DNA of 64,000 nucleotides from Actinomadura luteofluorescens (GCF_013409365.1 NZ_JACCBA010000001.1:3100001-3164000), one strand, 5' to 3'; numbered from the stretch's first letter, positions 33,586 through 42,234 are shown. The notes: generated by a model not told the origin, from the sequence alone. Program-made: numbers and translations.

Positions 33586-34590
33586 TCAGGCGCCGGCCTC
33601 CACCTCCGCGCGCGACAGCACCGGGTCGGGAGCGACCGGCGCGGTGGAGGCGACCGGCGCCGACACGCCCGCCGCGACCCGCGCCCGCGCCTGGCGGAAC
33701 TCCGGCAGGGGGCCGGTGGCGTCGTGCAGGGCGTTGAGGACGACCCACAGCGTCGTCCGGCGCAGCCGCAGCGTCACCGGGTTGGGCGGCTGGTAGAGGG
33801 CGAGCTTGCGCGCCCACTCCGGCAGCATGTCGCGGGCCGCCCAGTCCATGAACGGGCTGCCGGGCTCCCACGGCTTGGTCTTGCTGTCGCGCAGGTTGGG
33901 CCCCGTCCCGAACGCCTTGATCGGGGTGATCGCGAGGCGCGGCAGGTAGGACTCCAGGCACTCGGCCACGTCCGCCTTGGTGGCGGGCAGGTCCGTCCCT
34001 CCGAGGGCCTCGCCGACGCGGACGAACTCGCGGTAGTACCGCTCCAGGTCGTCGCCCTTGAGCGGGCGGCGGTGGTAGCGCTCGTGCGCGGTCGCCAGCC
34101 CCCACACCACGGTCGCGTAGTTCCAGCGCAGCCATTCGGGGTCGTCGGCGTCGTAGGCGAGCCCGTCCGGACGGGTGCCCTTCACCGTGTGGTGCATGGC
34201 GCGGACGGTCCGGGCGAGGCGCTCGGCCGTCGCGGTGGAGCCGTAGGCCGTCCCGATGAAGAACGAGAGGGAGTGCCCGAGCCGCACGGCCGCGCCCTCG
34301 GGGTCGATGCCGCCGGTCGGGACGCCGTCGACGCGCTCGGGGATGCGGGAGTGGTCGTAGGCCATCCAGCTGATGCTCGGGTCCAGGCCCTCGATGTAGG
34401 CGGCCCCGACCAGGCCGAGCAGCAGGGTCGGCAGGTGCGAGTGGACGTACCAGACCGCGCTGCCGGGCCCGAACCAGCCAGGGTCGCCCTCCGGACCCGC
34501 GAACTCCAGCCCGCGGAAGAACCTGGAGCGGATGTCGGCGTCGAAGGCCCGCTCGAACCGCGCCGCGATGATGTTGGTCTTCGATGGCAT
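33586..34590 (-). CDS. MpaB-family (DUF2236) oxygenase-like protein
   Basis: A 334-residue heme-binding-type protein of the MpaB/rubber-oxygenase (DUF2236) family. The hallmark segments are SAVWYVHSHLPTLLLGLVGAAYIEGLDPSI, AERLARTVRAMHHTVKGTRPDGLAYDADDPEWLRWNYATVVWG and HERYHRRPLKGDDLERYYREF. The start at ATG 34590 follows a GGGAG ribosome site. The gene diverges from a TetR regulator across a 109-base region containing a dyad. The oxidised substrate is unknown. Confidence 0.85.
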   Translation of the reverse strand: MPSKTNIIAARFERAFDADIRSRFFRGLEFAGPEGDPGWFGPGSAVWYVHSHLPTLLLGLVGAAYIEGLDPSISWMAYDHSRIPERVDGVPTGGIDPEGAAVRLGHSLSFFIGTAYGSTATAERLARTVRAMHHTVKGTRPDGLAYDADDPEWLRWNYATVVWGLATAHERYHRRPLKGDDLERYYREFVRVGEALGGTDLPATKADVAECLESYLPRLAITPIKAFGTGPNLRDSKTKPWEPGSPFMDWAARDMLPEWARKLALYQPPNPVTLRLRRTTLWVVLNALHDATGPLPEFRQARARVAAGVSAPVASTAPVAPDPVLSRAEVEAGA

Positions 34591-34636
34591 GCCGCACTCC
34601 CGGCCCATTCTGGTGACAGGTGTAGCCAGAGTAAGT

Positions 34637-34660
34637 GTCTGGGTACACCCGTGTCCAGAC
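34637..34660. promoter_or_regulatory. Dyad between mpaB-like and TetR genes
   Basis: GTCTGG (34637-34642) and CCAGAC (34655-34660) flank 12 bases that themselves contain ACAC and GTGT. The site lies centrally between the divergent starts and is the likely operator of the TetR regulator. Confidence 0.55.
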
Positions 34661-34699
34661 TTCGGGGCCGCCGCGGCCCACCGGGGTAGGGTGACCGGC

Positions 34700-35338
34700 A
34701 TGGCGAGCACGCGCACGGTCGCGTCCACGCGGTGGGCCGGCGTCCCCGCGAGCCGGCGCCGCGACGAGCGGCGCGCCATGCTCGTCCGGGCCGCGTTCCG
34801 GCTGTTCGGCGAGGAGGGCGAGGCCGCGCTCACCGTCCGCGCCGTCTGCCGCGAGGCCGAGCTGCACACGCGCTACTTCTACGAGAACTTCGCCGACACC
34901 GGCGAGCTGCTCGCCGCCGTCTACGACCGGGAGGCCGCCGCCCTCGGCGAGGTCCTGGCACGCGCCCTGGACGAGGCCGGCCCCCGCCCGGACGTCCGCA
35001 CGCGCGCCGGCATCCGCGGCGTGCTGAGCTTCATCAGCGACGACCCCCGCCGGGGCCGCGTCCTGTTCGCCGAGGCGCGCGGCAACGAGGTGCTGGCCGA
35101 GCGCCGCCGCGCCGCGCAGACCGCCCTGCTGGACGGCGTCCTCGCGATGAGCCGCGCCGAGAGCCCGCGGCTCCCCGTCGTCGTCGCCGCGACGATGTTC
35201 ACCGGCGCGATGACCGAGCTGGCCGGGCAGTGGGCCGACGGCCGCCTGGGCGACGACCTCGACGCCGTCGTCGACAGCGCCGTCGAGCTCTCCCTCGCCC
35301 TCCACGCGACGACCGCCCCGCACCTCTCCGGCGGGTAG
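34700..35338 (+). CDS. TetR-family transcriptional regulator
   Basis: A 212-residue TetR-type repressor. The N-terminal HTH reads ERRAMLVRAAFRLFGEEGEAALTVRAVCREAELHTRYFYENFADTGEL in consecutive helices. The C-terminal ligand domain includes SFISDDPRRGRVLFAEARG. ATG 34700 was chosen because the frame upstream runs through the operator region. The probable target is the divergent mpaB-like gene. Confidence 0.9.
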   Translation: MASTRTVASTRWAGVPASRRRDERRAMLVRAAFRLFGEEGEAALTVRAVCREAELHTRYFYENFADTGELLAAVYDREAAALGEVLARALDEAGPRPDVRTRAGIRGVLSFISDDPRRGRVLFAEARGNEVLAERRRAAQTALLDGVLAMSRAESPRLPVVVAATMFTGAMTELAGQWADGRLGDDLDAVVDSAVELSLALHATTAPHLSGG

Positions 35339-35458
35339 CGGCCCCGTCAGGCGCGCCGGAGCGCGGCCGGTCGCGGCCCGGTCGGGGGGCCGCATATCTC
35401 ATCGAGGTTGAAATCGACCTTAGAGTATGCGGGGACGGTCGTCGGAGAGGGGAGCGCG

Positions 35459-37066
35459 GTGAGCGCCGGAATCGGCACGGCGGAGGACGTTGCGGCGGAG
35501 GCGGCGCGCCGCCGGACGTTCGCGGTGATCAGCCACCCGGACGCGGGCAAGTCCACGCTGACCGAGGCCCTGGCCCTGCACGCGCAGGCGATCGAGCAGG
35601 CCGGCGCGGTGCACGGCAAGGCCGGGCGGCGGGGCGTGCGGTCGGACTGGATGGACATGGAGCGCTCGCGCGGCATCTCCATCACCTCCTCGGTGCTGCG
35701 GTTCGAGTTCGGCGACGCCCTGCTGAACCTGCTCGACACCCCGGGCCACGCCGACTTCTCCGAGGACACCTACCGCGTGCTGGCCGCCGTCGACGGGGCG
35801 ATCATGCTGCTCGACTCGGCCAAGGGCCTGGAGGCGCAGACGCTCAAGCTGTTCGACGTGTGCCGCCACCGCGGCATCCCCGTCATCACGTTCGTCAACA
35901 AGTGGGACCGGCCGGGCCGCGAGCCGCTGGAGCTGCTGGACGAGGTCGAGCAGCGCATCGGCCTGCACCCGGCGCCGCTGAACTGGCCGGTCGGGATCGC
36001 CGGCGACTTCCGCGGCCTGATCGACCGCGCCGACGGCGCCTACACCCGGTTCCGCCGCACCCCGGGCGGCGCCACCCGCGCGGTCGCCGAACGCGTCCCC
36101 GCCGACCAGGCCGCCGCCGAGGAGGGCCAGGCGTGGGCGACCGCGAACGAGGAGCTGGCGCTGCTGGAGGAGATCGGCGCCGTCCTCGACATTGACGCCT
36201 TCGCCGCCGGCACCTGCACGCCCGTCCTGTTCGGCGCCGCGCTGCCCAACTTCGGCGTGAGCGCGCTGCTGGAGACCGTGCGCCGCCTGGCGCCCGCGCC
36301 GTCCGCGCGCACCGACGCCGCAGGCCACGCGCGCCCGGTGACGGCGCCGTTCTCCGGGCAGGTGTTCAAGGTGCAGGCGGGCATGGACCGGGCGCACCGC
36401 GACCGGCTGGCCTTCATCCGGGTCTGCTCGGGCCGGTTCGAGCGCGGCGCGACCCTCACCCACGCCCCGACCGGGCGTCCGCTGGCGACCAAGTACGCCC
36501 AGACGGTCTTCGGCCGCGACCGCTCCACGCTGGACGCCGCCTACCCGGGGGACGTGATCGGGCTGCCCAACGCCTCCGGCCTGACCGTCGGCGACACCCT
36601 GTACACCAAGACGCCCGTGACGTTCCCGCCGATCCCGGCGTTCGCCCCCGAGCACTTCATGGTGACGCGGGTCAAGGACAACAGCCGGGCCAAGCAGTTC
36701 CGCCGCGGCATCGACCAGCTCGACAGCGAGGGCGTCGTGCAGGTGCTGCGCAGCGACCTGCGCGGCGACCAGGCCCCCGTCCTCGCCGCGGTCGGCCCGC
36801 TCCAGTTCGACGTGTTCACCGCACGGATGGCCGACGAGTTCGGCGCGCCGGTCGAGCTGTCCCGCCTCGACTACACGACCGCCCGCATCACCGACAAGGA
36901 GTCCGCCGAGACGCTCGACGGGCGCCGAGGCATCGAGGTGCTCACCCGCACCCTCGACGGCTCGTACATCGCGGTCTTCGTCGACAAGTGGCGAGTACGC
37001 GCGATCGAACGCGAATACCCCGACCTCACCCTCACCCCCATGCTCGCCGCAGGCGTCCCGGACTGA
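35459..37066 (+). CDS. prfC: Peptide chain release factor 3
   Basis: A 535-residue translational GTPase that recycles RF1/RF2 from the ribosome. The G1 loop is SHPDAGKSTLTEALALH, followed by an RF3-type G2 region (DWMDMERSRGISITSSVLRFEF), G3 (LDTPGHADFSEDTYR) and G4 (FVNKWDRPGREP). GTG 35459 follows a GGAGAGGGGAG site; an in-frame ATG at 35408 lacks one. The full-length domain structure distinguishes it from EF-G. Confidence 0.95.
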   Translation: MSAGIGTAEDVAAEAARRRTFAVISHPDAGKSTLTEALALHAQAIEQAGAVHGKAGRRGVRSDWMDMERSRGISITSSVLRFEFGDALLNLLDTPGHADFSEDTYRVLAAVDGAIMLLDSAKGLEAQTLKLFDVCRHRGIPVITFVNKWDRPGREPLELLDEVEQRIGLHPAPLNWPVGIAGDFRGLIDRADGAYTRFRRTPGGATRAVAERVPADQAAAEEGQAWATANEELALLEEIGAVLDIDAFAAGTCTPVLFGAALPNFGVSALLETVRRLAPAPSARTDAAGHARPVTAPFSGQVFKVQAGMDRAHRDRLAFIRVCSGRFERGATLTHAPTGRPLATKYAQTVFGRDRSTLDAAYPGDVIGLPNASGLTVGDTLYTKTPVTFPPIPAFAPEHFMVTRVKDNSRAKQFRRGIDQLDSEGVVQVLRSDLRGDQAPVLAAVGPLQFDVFTARMADEFGAPVELSRLDYTTARITDKESAETLDGRRGIEVLTRTLDGSYIAVFVDKWRVRAIEREYPDLTLTPMLAAGVPD

Positions 37067-37077
37067 CCAGCTTCCCG

Positions 37078-37710
37078 CTACTCGTGTCCGGGCCGTTCTG
37101 AGTAGAGGGCGGCGATCGCGGAGACGATGCGGTCGCGTGCCGTCTCCGGCGGAGTGACCCCGATCAGGACGTAGTACGCCAGGCCTTCGGCGAGCGCGAC
37201 CAGGTCGACGCCCGCGCCGCCGGGCTCCACCCTCCCCGGCAGGAGTCCGGCCTCCCGGTCCCGGCGAAGAAGCTCGGCGACCTGCCCGTGGAAGTGCTCG
37301 TAGTCCGCCCGCATGCGCCGCGCGATCGCCTCGTCCGTGAGGGCCAGGGCGGTGAAGGCCTGCCGGACGCGCAGGCGCGCCCGCGTCTCGGCATCGCCGG
37401 CGATGAGCTCGGTCAGGACGACGGTGAGCACCGTGCGCGGCGCGGCGCCTTCGAGGTCCTCGCCCACGAGCGACCTGATGCGGGCGCCGCTCAGCTCGTT
37501 GCCGCGCTCGAACGCGGCCTCGACGAGCTCGTGCTTGGTGGGGAAGTAGTGCTGGACGCGTCCCGCCGACACCCCGGCCCGCGCCGCGACCTCGGTCAGC
37601 GACACGGCCGGCAGCCCGTGCTCGGCGACGACCGCCAGCACCGCGTCGGCGATCTCCTGTCGCCGCGCCTCGTGCCGCACCCCCGGCCCGCGGGTCCGCC
37701 GCTCCGTCAC
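37078..37710 (-). CDS. TetR-family regulator of the adjacent efflux gene
   Basis: A 210-residue TetR regulator. The HTH region is RRQEIADAVLAVVAEHGLPAVSLTEVAARAGVSAGRVQHYFPTKHELVEAAF in consecutive helices. The start is GTG 37710. It diverges from a DHA2 exporter gene, and two nearly identical palindromes lie between them. It ends 11 bases from prfC, convergently, so no separate terminator fits there. Confidence 0.92.
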   Translation of the reverse strand: MTERRTRGPGVRHEARRQEIADAVLAVVAEHGLPAVSLTEVAARAGVSAGRVQHYFPTKHELVEAAFERGNELSGARIRSLVGEDLEGAAPRTVLTVVLTELIAGDAETRARLRVRQAFTALALTDEAIARRMRADYEHFHGQVAELLRRDREAGLLPGRVEPGGAGVDLVALAEGLAYYVLIGVTPPETARDRIVSAIAALYSERPGHE

Positions 37711-37722
37711 CCGATCCCCTTT

Positions 37723-37739
37723 CCAATGTGATCACATCG
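37723..37739. promoter_or_regulatory. TetR operator copy 1
   Basis: CCAATGTGATCACATCG contains the palindrome ATGTGATCACAT. It lies 13 bases upstream of the TetR gene start. It matches copy 2 at 37785-37801, read on the other strand, at 16 of 17 positions. Confidence 0.72.
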
Positions 37740-37741
37740 AA

Positions 37742-37771
37742 TTGACGCCTCAGCCTAGCGGAACCTAGCCT
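37742..37771 (+). promoter_or_regulatory. Candidate promoter of the DHA2 exporter
   Basis: TTGACG at 37742-37747 and TAGCCT at 37766-37771, spaced by 18 bp, form a plausible sigma-70 promoter directed at the exporter. It lies between the two operator copies, so repressor bound at both could block it. Confidence 0.45.
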
Positions 37772-37784
37772 GGGCCGAGCAAAA

Positions 37785-37801
37785 CGATGTGACCACATTG
37801 G
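37785..37801. promoter_or_regulatory. TetR operator copy 2
   Basis: CGATGTGACCACATTGG, the inverted counterpart of copy 1 with one mismatch, lies 21 bases upstream of the exporter ATG. The centres of the two copies are 62 bp apart, about six helical turns. Confidence 0.72.
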
Positions 37802-37821
37802 ATTGAAGCCAGGGAGACCGG

Positions 37822-39273
37822 ATGACCCGAGCCGGACCGGACGAGGGCCTCGCGGCCTCCCGGACCGCGGCCCCGCCCGCGCACCGGGTGATCCTCGCCC
37901 TGGCCTGCGCCGCCCAGTTCATGGTCGTGCTGGACGTCTCCGTGGTGAACGTCGCGCTGCCCTCGATCCAGAGATCCTTGAGCTTGACCGCCACCGGCCT
38001 CCCCTGGGTCGCCGGGGCCTACTCCCTCACCTTCGCCGGATTCCTGCTGCTGGGCGGCCGTCTGGCCGACCTCTACGGGACGAGGCGCGTCTTCACCGCC
38101 GGCCTCGCCCTGTTCGCCGTCCCGAGCCTGGCCGGCGGGCTGGCGACCGCGCCCGCCCTGCTGATCGCGGCGCGCGCGGCGCAGGGTCTCGGCGCCGCCG
38201 TCCTCGCCCCGGCGACCCTGACCGTCCTCACCACCACGTTCCCCGAAGGCCCCCGGCGCACCCGCGCCCTCGCCGTCTGGACGGCGGTGAGCCTGGCGGG
38301 CGGCGCGGCGGGCAACCTCGTCGGCGGCGTCCTCACCCAGTCGCTGTCCTGGCGCTGGATCCTGCTGGTCAACGTCCCGATCGGCGCGGCCGCGCTCGCC
38401 CTGACCGGCCGCCTCCCCGGCTCCCCTCGCCAGGCCGGGCGCACCGCCCGCCTCGACCTTCCCGGCGCCGCGTCGGTCACCGCCGGGCTGGCCCTGCTCG
38501 CCTACGGCATCATGCGGGCCGGGCCGCGCGGCTGGGACGACCCCGTGACCGCGTCGGCCCTCGCCACAGCCGTCCTCCTGCTCGCCGCCTTCATCGTCAT
38601 CGAGACACGCCTGGCCCGCGCACCGCTGATCCCGCCGCGGCTGTTCCGCCTGCGGGCCGTCTCCGCCGGCAACGCGGCGATGCTGCTCGCCGGAGCCTGC
38701 TTCCAGGTGCCGATGTGGTACTTCCTGACCCTCTACATGCAGGACGTCCTGAACTACACCGCGCTGCAGACCGGCCTCGGCTTCCTCCCGCACACCCTGC
38801 TCACGATGGCCGTCGGCCTGCGCGTCACGCCGTGGCTGATGAAACGCGCCGACGACCGCGTCCTCATCGTCGCCGGCGCCCTGGCCGCCGCCGCCGGGTT
38901 CCTCTGGCAGAGCCGCATCACCGCCGACGGCGGCTACCTCTCCGCCGTGCTCGGCCCGGCGGTCCTCGTCTCCATCGGCGGCGGGCTGCTGAACACTCCC
39001 CTGACCACCACCGTCACCTCGGGCGTTCCCGCGAGCGACGCCGGAGCGGCCTCAGGCCTGATGAACACCGCGAAGCAGGTCGGCGGCGCTCTCGGCCTGG
39101 CCTCCCTCACCGCCGCCACCGCAGGTCACACCACCGCTCCGGCGTCCCTTGCGAACGCCTACGGCAACGCCTTCCTTCTCATGGCGCTCATGCTGCCGGC
39201 CATCGCCGCCGTCTCCCTGGCCCTCCCGTCCAGACGCGACACCGCCGAACCGCCCCGACCGGAGGACGTCTAG
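37822..39273 (+). CDS. MFS multidrug exporter, DHA2 (14-TM) family
   Basis: A 483-residue proton-driven drug exporter. It shows QFMVVLDVSVVNVALPSIQ in TM1, WVAGAYSLTFAGFLLLGGRLADLYGTRR (motif A), and the later SGLMNTAKQVGGALGLA segment typical of EmrB/QacA-like transporters. The ATG follows a GGGAG ribosome site. It is probably repressed by the divergent TetR regulator. Its end overlaps the convergent HD-domain gene by 4 bases. Confidence 0.93.
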   Translation: MTRAGPDEGLAASRTAAPPAHRVILALACAAQFMVVLDVSVVNVALPSIQRSLSLTATGLPWVAGAYSLTFAGFLLLGGRLADLYGTRRVFTAGLALFAVPSLAGGLATAPALLIAARAAQGLGAAVLAPATLTVLTTTFPEGPRRTRALAVWTAVSLAGGAAGNLVGGVLTQSLSWRWILLVNVPIGAAALALTGRLPGSPRQAGRTARLDLPGAASVTAGLALLAYGIMRAGPRGWDDPVTASALATAVLLLAAFIVIETRLARAPLIPPRLFRLRAVSAGNAAMLLAGACFQVPMWYFLTLYMQDVLNYTALQTGLGFLPHTLLTMAVGLRVTPWLMKRADDRVLIVAGALAAAAGFLWQSRITADGGYLSAVLGPAVLVSIGGGLLNTPLTTTVTSGVPASDAGAASGLMNTAKQVGGALGLASLTAATAGHTTAPASLANAYGNAFLLMALMLPAIAAVSLALPSRRDTAEPPRPEDV

Positions 39274-39851
39274 GTTGCGTCGCCGTCCAGCGCGCGTGCG
39301 AGCCAGTCGAGGGAGCCGGTCTTCTGGGCCTGCTCGGCGAGACGCCGGGCGGACGCGGTCCGGAGCCGGGCGAGCGAGCTGTCGATCCAGGGCTGGGTGT
39401 TCCGGTTGCCGTGCTCCCGGTACTCGATGGCCTGGACGAGGCATTCCAGCTTGTCCGCGTCGCGGGCGCACACCGCCTCGGCACTGTCCCCGCCTTCGTA
39501 CTCCGCGACCACACCCGTGATCATCGCGGCCACCGCCGCGGGCAGGCCGCGGGTCTGGTGCTCGGTGACCCGCTCGTTGGGCGCCTTCTCCACGTACGGC
39601 CCGGCCGCGTGAGGAAGGTCGGTGAGGCGCGTCTCCTGGCTGTCGTGGAAGAGGCTGAGCAGCGCGGCCCGCCCAGGGTCGGCGCCCTCCATCGAGGCCA
39701 GGACGCTCGCGATGATCGCCGTCCGGAACGAGTGGTCGGCGATGCTCTCCGGGGCGCTCACCCCCGCGACGAGCCAGCCCGTGCGCCTGTAGCGCTTGAG
39801 GAGCCCGATCTCGTACAGGAAACCCGCCAGCCGCTCAGTCTCGTCCGCCAT
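39270..39851 (-). CDS. HD-domain hydrolase (YfbR-like 5'-nucleotidase type)
   Basis: A 193-residue HD-domain metal-dependent phosphohydrolase. The His/Asp metal ligands occur in SIADHSFRTAIIASVLA, LSLFHDSQETRLTDLPH and CARDADKLECLVQAIEY, the pattern of YfbR/HDDC2-type deoxyribonucleoside 5'-monophosphatases. ATG 39851 fits the family start (ERLAGFLYEIGLLKRYRRTGW). The frame extends far upstream, but that part does not look coding. Confidence 0.85.
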   Translation of the reverse strand: MADETERLAGFLYEIGLLKRYRRTGWLVAGVSAPESIADHSFRTAIIASVLASMEGADPGRAALLSLFHDSQETRLTDLPHAAGPYVEKAPNERVTEHQTRGLPAAVAAMITGVVAEYEGGDSAEAVCARDADKLECLVQAIEYREHGNRNTQPWIDSSLARLRTASARRLAEQAQKTGSLDWLARALDGDAT

Positions 39852-39959
39852 ACCCAGACCGTAGAGGACCTCTCGCAGGACCGGTGCCCGCTCCTGCCCT
39901 TTCGAACCTGGATGCCCGCAGGTGGGCGGCGGTAGATTGGCGGGAGAACCATCAAACTG

Positions 39960-40064
39960 AAGAGCCGTCCCGGCTCTTGAGTCGCTCCGCGAATGCGGGC
40001 GCGACGAGGAGCCGGGACAACGTTCTCGGGATCCTTCGCGCGCCCCGCGACCCAAGGGGATCCC
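39960..40064 (+). promoter_or_regulatory. Structured 5' leader of DMT transporter 1
   Basis: Two consecutive hairpins precede the gene: AAGAGCCG/CGGCTCTT (39960-39978, 3-base loop) and GTCGC..CCGC-GAAT-GCGG..GCGAC (39981-40005). Then GGGATCC (40028-40034) is complementary to GGATCCC (40058-40064), which directly abuts the GTG and contains part of the AAGGGG ribosome site. Pairing of these arms would hide the site, as in a translational riboswitch or attenuator. No known riboswitch class was recognised. Confidence 0.5.
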
Positions 40065-41093
40065 GTGAATCACAAAACAGGGCGCCTGCGAGATTCGATC
40101 GCAGGGCTTCGCATGCGCATGGGACCGCCGTCCGGCGATCTCCGTGTCAAGGATAAAGAAGTGCTCGCGATGGCCGTGTTCGCCAATGCAGCGGGTGCGC
40201 TCAACGGCTACTTCCTGGTGGCCGTCGGCGTGACCGAACATGTTGGACCGGTCACGACGGCGCTCGTCGTCACTCTCTCCGGAACGTCGGTCATCTGGTA
40301 CTTCTACCGGCCGTCGTTGCGGAGCCGCTGGCCCGTCTGGAAGCAGGCCCTCCTGCTGGGCACCGCTCTGGGAACGAACAGCATGACTTTCCAGTGCGTC
40401 CTGAGATGGGTTCGGCTGGAGGTCATGGAATCGCTGGGCTTCGTGTTCAGCGCGGCTTTCATGCTCGGCGGGAAGGTCGTCCAAGACGTTCGGAGGAAGA
40501 CCTACTCGACCATCTTGTGGCCGGTCCTCGCCGGGCTGGGCATCTGGGCCCTGACAAGGGACACGTCCGGCGGTGCGGGCGGAGGGCTCTTCACCGCCGC
40601 CGTCCCGCGGTTCCGTGTTCTGGACCTTCAGATTCCCGGCTGGGTCCCGGGGGTGGGCGTCGTGACCGCCACGGCGGCGACGTACGCCTTCGCCCAGAAG
40701 CGCCTGGAGACGCTCGACAAGAGCATCAAGGGGAAGGTGGACACCCTTTCCGGGTTCCCCGTCTTCGCCATCCTCCTCGTAGGCGCGTGGACCATGGAAG
40801 GCGGCTGGGAAGGCATGACCGCCGGCCGCTGGCCCTACCTGCTGATCTGCGTGGCCAGCGGAATGTTCGGCGGGCTCTTCGGCGCCGTCGTTCTGATCAG
40901 GGCCTACGAGCAGGGGCTCCTGGCATCGACGAACGCCATGCTTCTCCCGCTGCGGACCCTCTTCGGGACCGCGCTGGGGATGCTCGTGGCACGGACCGCT
41001 CCCGGCCCCCTGGGGCTGGCGGCGATCGGCATGATCATCGTCGCCTCCTGCGGGGCGGCGAGGATCCAGAGCCGCAAACCCGGCTCTGACTGA
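40065..41093 (+). CDS. EamA-like DMT-superfamily transporter 1
   Basis: A 342-residue membrane protein with about ten hydrophobic helices after a basic 40-residue N-terminus. The EamA-type half-repeat is visible in VMESLGFVFSAAFMLGGKVV followed by WPVLAGLGIWALTR, and in LASTNAMLLPLRTLFGTALGMLVARTAPGPLGLAAIGMIIVASCG at the end. GTG 40065 was chosen for its AAGGGG ribosome site. It is one of three related transporters between 40 and 47.2 kb. The substrate is unknown; nucleosides, amino acids or other metabolites are typical of the family. Confidence 0.78.
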   Translation: MNHKTGRLRDSIAGLRMRMGPPSGDLRVKDKEVLAMAVFANAAGALNGYFLVAVGVTEHVGPVTTALVVTLSGTSVIWYFYRPSLRSRWPVWKQALLLGTALGTNSMTFQCVLRWVRLEVMESLGFVFSAAFMLGGKVVQDVRRKTYSTILWPVLAGLGIWALTRDTSGGAGGGLFTAAVPRFRVLDLQIPGWVPGVGVVTATAATYAFAQKRLETLDKSIKGKVDTLSGFPVFAILLVGAWTMEGGWEGMTAGRWPYLLICVASGMFGGLFGAVVLIRAYEQGLLASTNAMLLPLRTLFGTALGMLVARTAPGPLGLAAIGMIIVASCGAARIQSRKPGSD

Positions 41094-41098
41094 CCCGG

Positions 41099-41124
41099 CG
41101 GCGGGGAGGCCCACCTCCCCGCCG
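41099..41124. terminator. Terminator hairpin after DMT 1
   Basis: CGGCGGGGAGG and CCTCCCCGCCG form an 11-bp stem with a CCCA loop, 6 bases after the stop codon. It is followed by GTTCG. It resembles the terminator after DMT 3 (47302-47326). Confidence 0.75.
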
Positions 41125-41158
41125 TTCGCGTTCGATGCGGGGCACTGAGCGGACGAGT

Positions 41159-41186
41159 GTGGGGAGGGGCGGCGGCCCCTCCCCAC
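41159..41186. terminator. Second terminator hairpin between convergent DMT genes
   Basis: GTGGGGAGGGGC and GCCCCTCCCCAC form a 12-bp stem with a 4-base loop. It is symmetric and can serve both strands. Confidence 0.75.
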
Positions 41187-41204
41187 GGGTGGTGATGACG
41201 CCGG

Positions 41205-41234
41205 GCGGGCGGCGGCGCGTACGCCGCCGCCCGC
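41205..41234. terminator. Third hairpin, just after DMT 2
   Basis: GCGGGCGGCGGCG and CGCCGCCGCCCGC form a 13-bp stem around CGTA, 17 bases beyond the stop codon of DMT 2 on the minus strand. Confidence 0.7.
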
Positions 41235-41250
41235 TCGGCCGGTGGGAGCC

Positions 41251-42234
41251 TCAGGCGGGCTGTCCCCCCTTCATGAAGACGAACCGGCCCTCCGACCGGA
41301 TCACTTCGATGATCGGGTTCCTCGCGGCGACGATCGCCGCGAGGAGGACCAGGGCCATTCCGCCCCAGCCCCAGCTGTCGGGAGCCTGCACCGCGCTCAG
41401 CACGCCGAGCAGGGCCCCGACGAAGCCGACGAGGGTGCCCATCAGACTGTCGAACAGGTAGAACACGCCCGACGCGTCCTCCGAGATCTTGTCGGCCACC
41501 CAGGCGCCGATGAGCGTCGGCACCGTGAAGGACAGGACGCCGGCGATGGAGCCCCACAGGAGCACCTTCCCCGACAGCTCGGAGAACCCTCCGCCGAGGA
41601 CGGGGCTCATGGCCCACACCGCGAGTGCGGTGAAGGGAACCGCGAGCAGGTCCGCGACCGACAGGATCCTGAGCCTCTCCTTCAGCGTGTAGTGGTCGTC
41701 GTAGACGCAGCTGAGGTAGTTCCAGAACGACCACGCTCCCAGCACACCGCACGCGAGCCCGAAAACCGCCTCCTTGTCGAAGTGCCTGAACTCGGCAAGG
41801 GGGTTGTTGACGGCCATCACGCCCAGGAACGCGACGACGCGGAGCCCGATGTTCAGGGACGCGTTCCGCAGAACGCGCCTCGGCATCTTCCTGCGATGCC
41901 GCACGACCCTCCACAGGTTGCTGCCCTTGCAGCACAGCGGCCCCAGGGCGGACATCGTGATGATCGTCCCCATGCCCAGGGTCTGGGCCCCGTACGGGTA
42001 GGCCGCGTTGAGCACCAGGATGCCGGCCCCGAGGCGCAGGACGATCACGCGGTCGTAGGCCGTGAGCGCCCGGAAGGGAAGGAGCCTGCGGGTCCACACG
42101 ACCACGGCGCCCGCGAGGAAGAGGGCACCGACCGCGCCGGTGACCAGCCCGCTGGCGAGCGGATCGGCCAGGGTGTTGAAGGCCCAGCCGATCTGTTGGA
42201 TCAACAATTCGACGAGTACGACTACGCCGTACAC
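41251..42234 (-). CDS. DMT-like polytopic membrane transporter 2
   Basis: A 327-residue protein with about ten membrane helices. Segments such as LRLGAGILVLNAAYPYGAQTLGMGTIITMSALGPL and SLMGTLVGFVGALLGVLSAV, with a final WGWGGMALVLLAAIVAARNPIIEVI, suggest an EamA-like architecture, more divergent than DMT 1 and 3. The start at GTG 42234 follows a strong AAGGAG site. It converges on DMT 1 and lies downstream of the ABC operon behind a terminator, so it is probably transcribed separately. Its substrate is unknown. Confidence 0.68.
   Translation of the reverse strand: MYGVVVLVELLIQQIGWAFNTLADPLASGLVTGAVGALFLAGAVVVWTRRLLPFRALTAYDRVIVLRLGAGILVLNAAYPYGAQTLGMGTIITMSALGPLCCKGSNLWRVVRHRRKMPRRVLRNASLNIGLRVVAFLGVMAVNNPLAEFRHFDKEAVFGLACGVLGAWSFWNYLSCVYDDHYTLKERLRILSVADLLAVPFTALAVWAMSPVLGGGFSELSGKVLLWGSIAGVLSFTVPTLIGAWVADKISEDASGVFYLFDSLMGTLVGFVGALLGVLSAVQAPDSWGWGGMALVLLAAIVAARNPIIEVIRSEGRFVFMKGGQPA

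Noticed and set aside
35459..37066. Tetracycline-resistance ribosomal protection protein instead of RF3
   Set aside because: The G2 region (WMDMERSRGISITSSV) and 535-residue length are those of RF3, not of the longer TetM-type proteins.
39960..40064. Assigning a named riboswitch class to the DMT 1 leader
   Set aside because: The pairing is clear but no conserved core of a known SAM, guanidine or other riboswitch could be recognised by eye.
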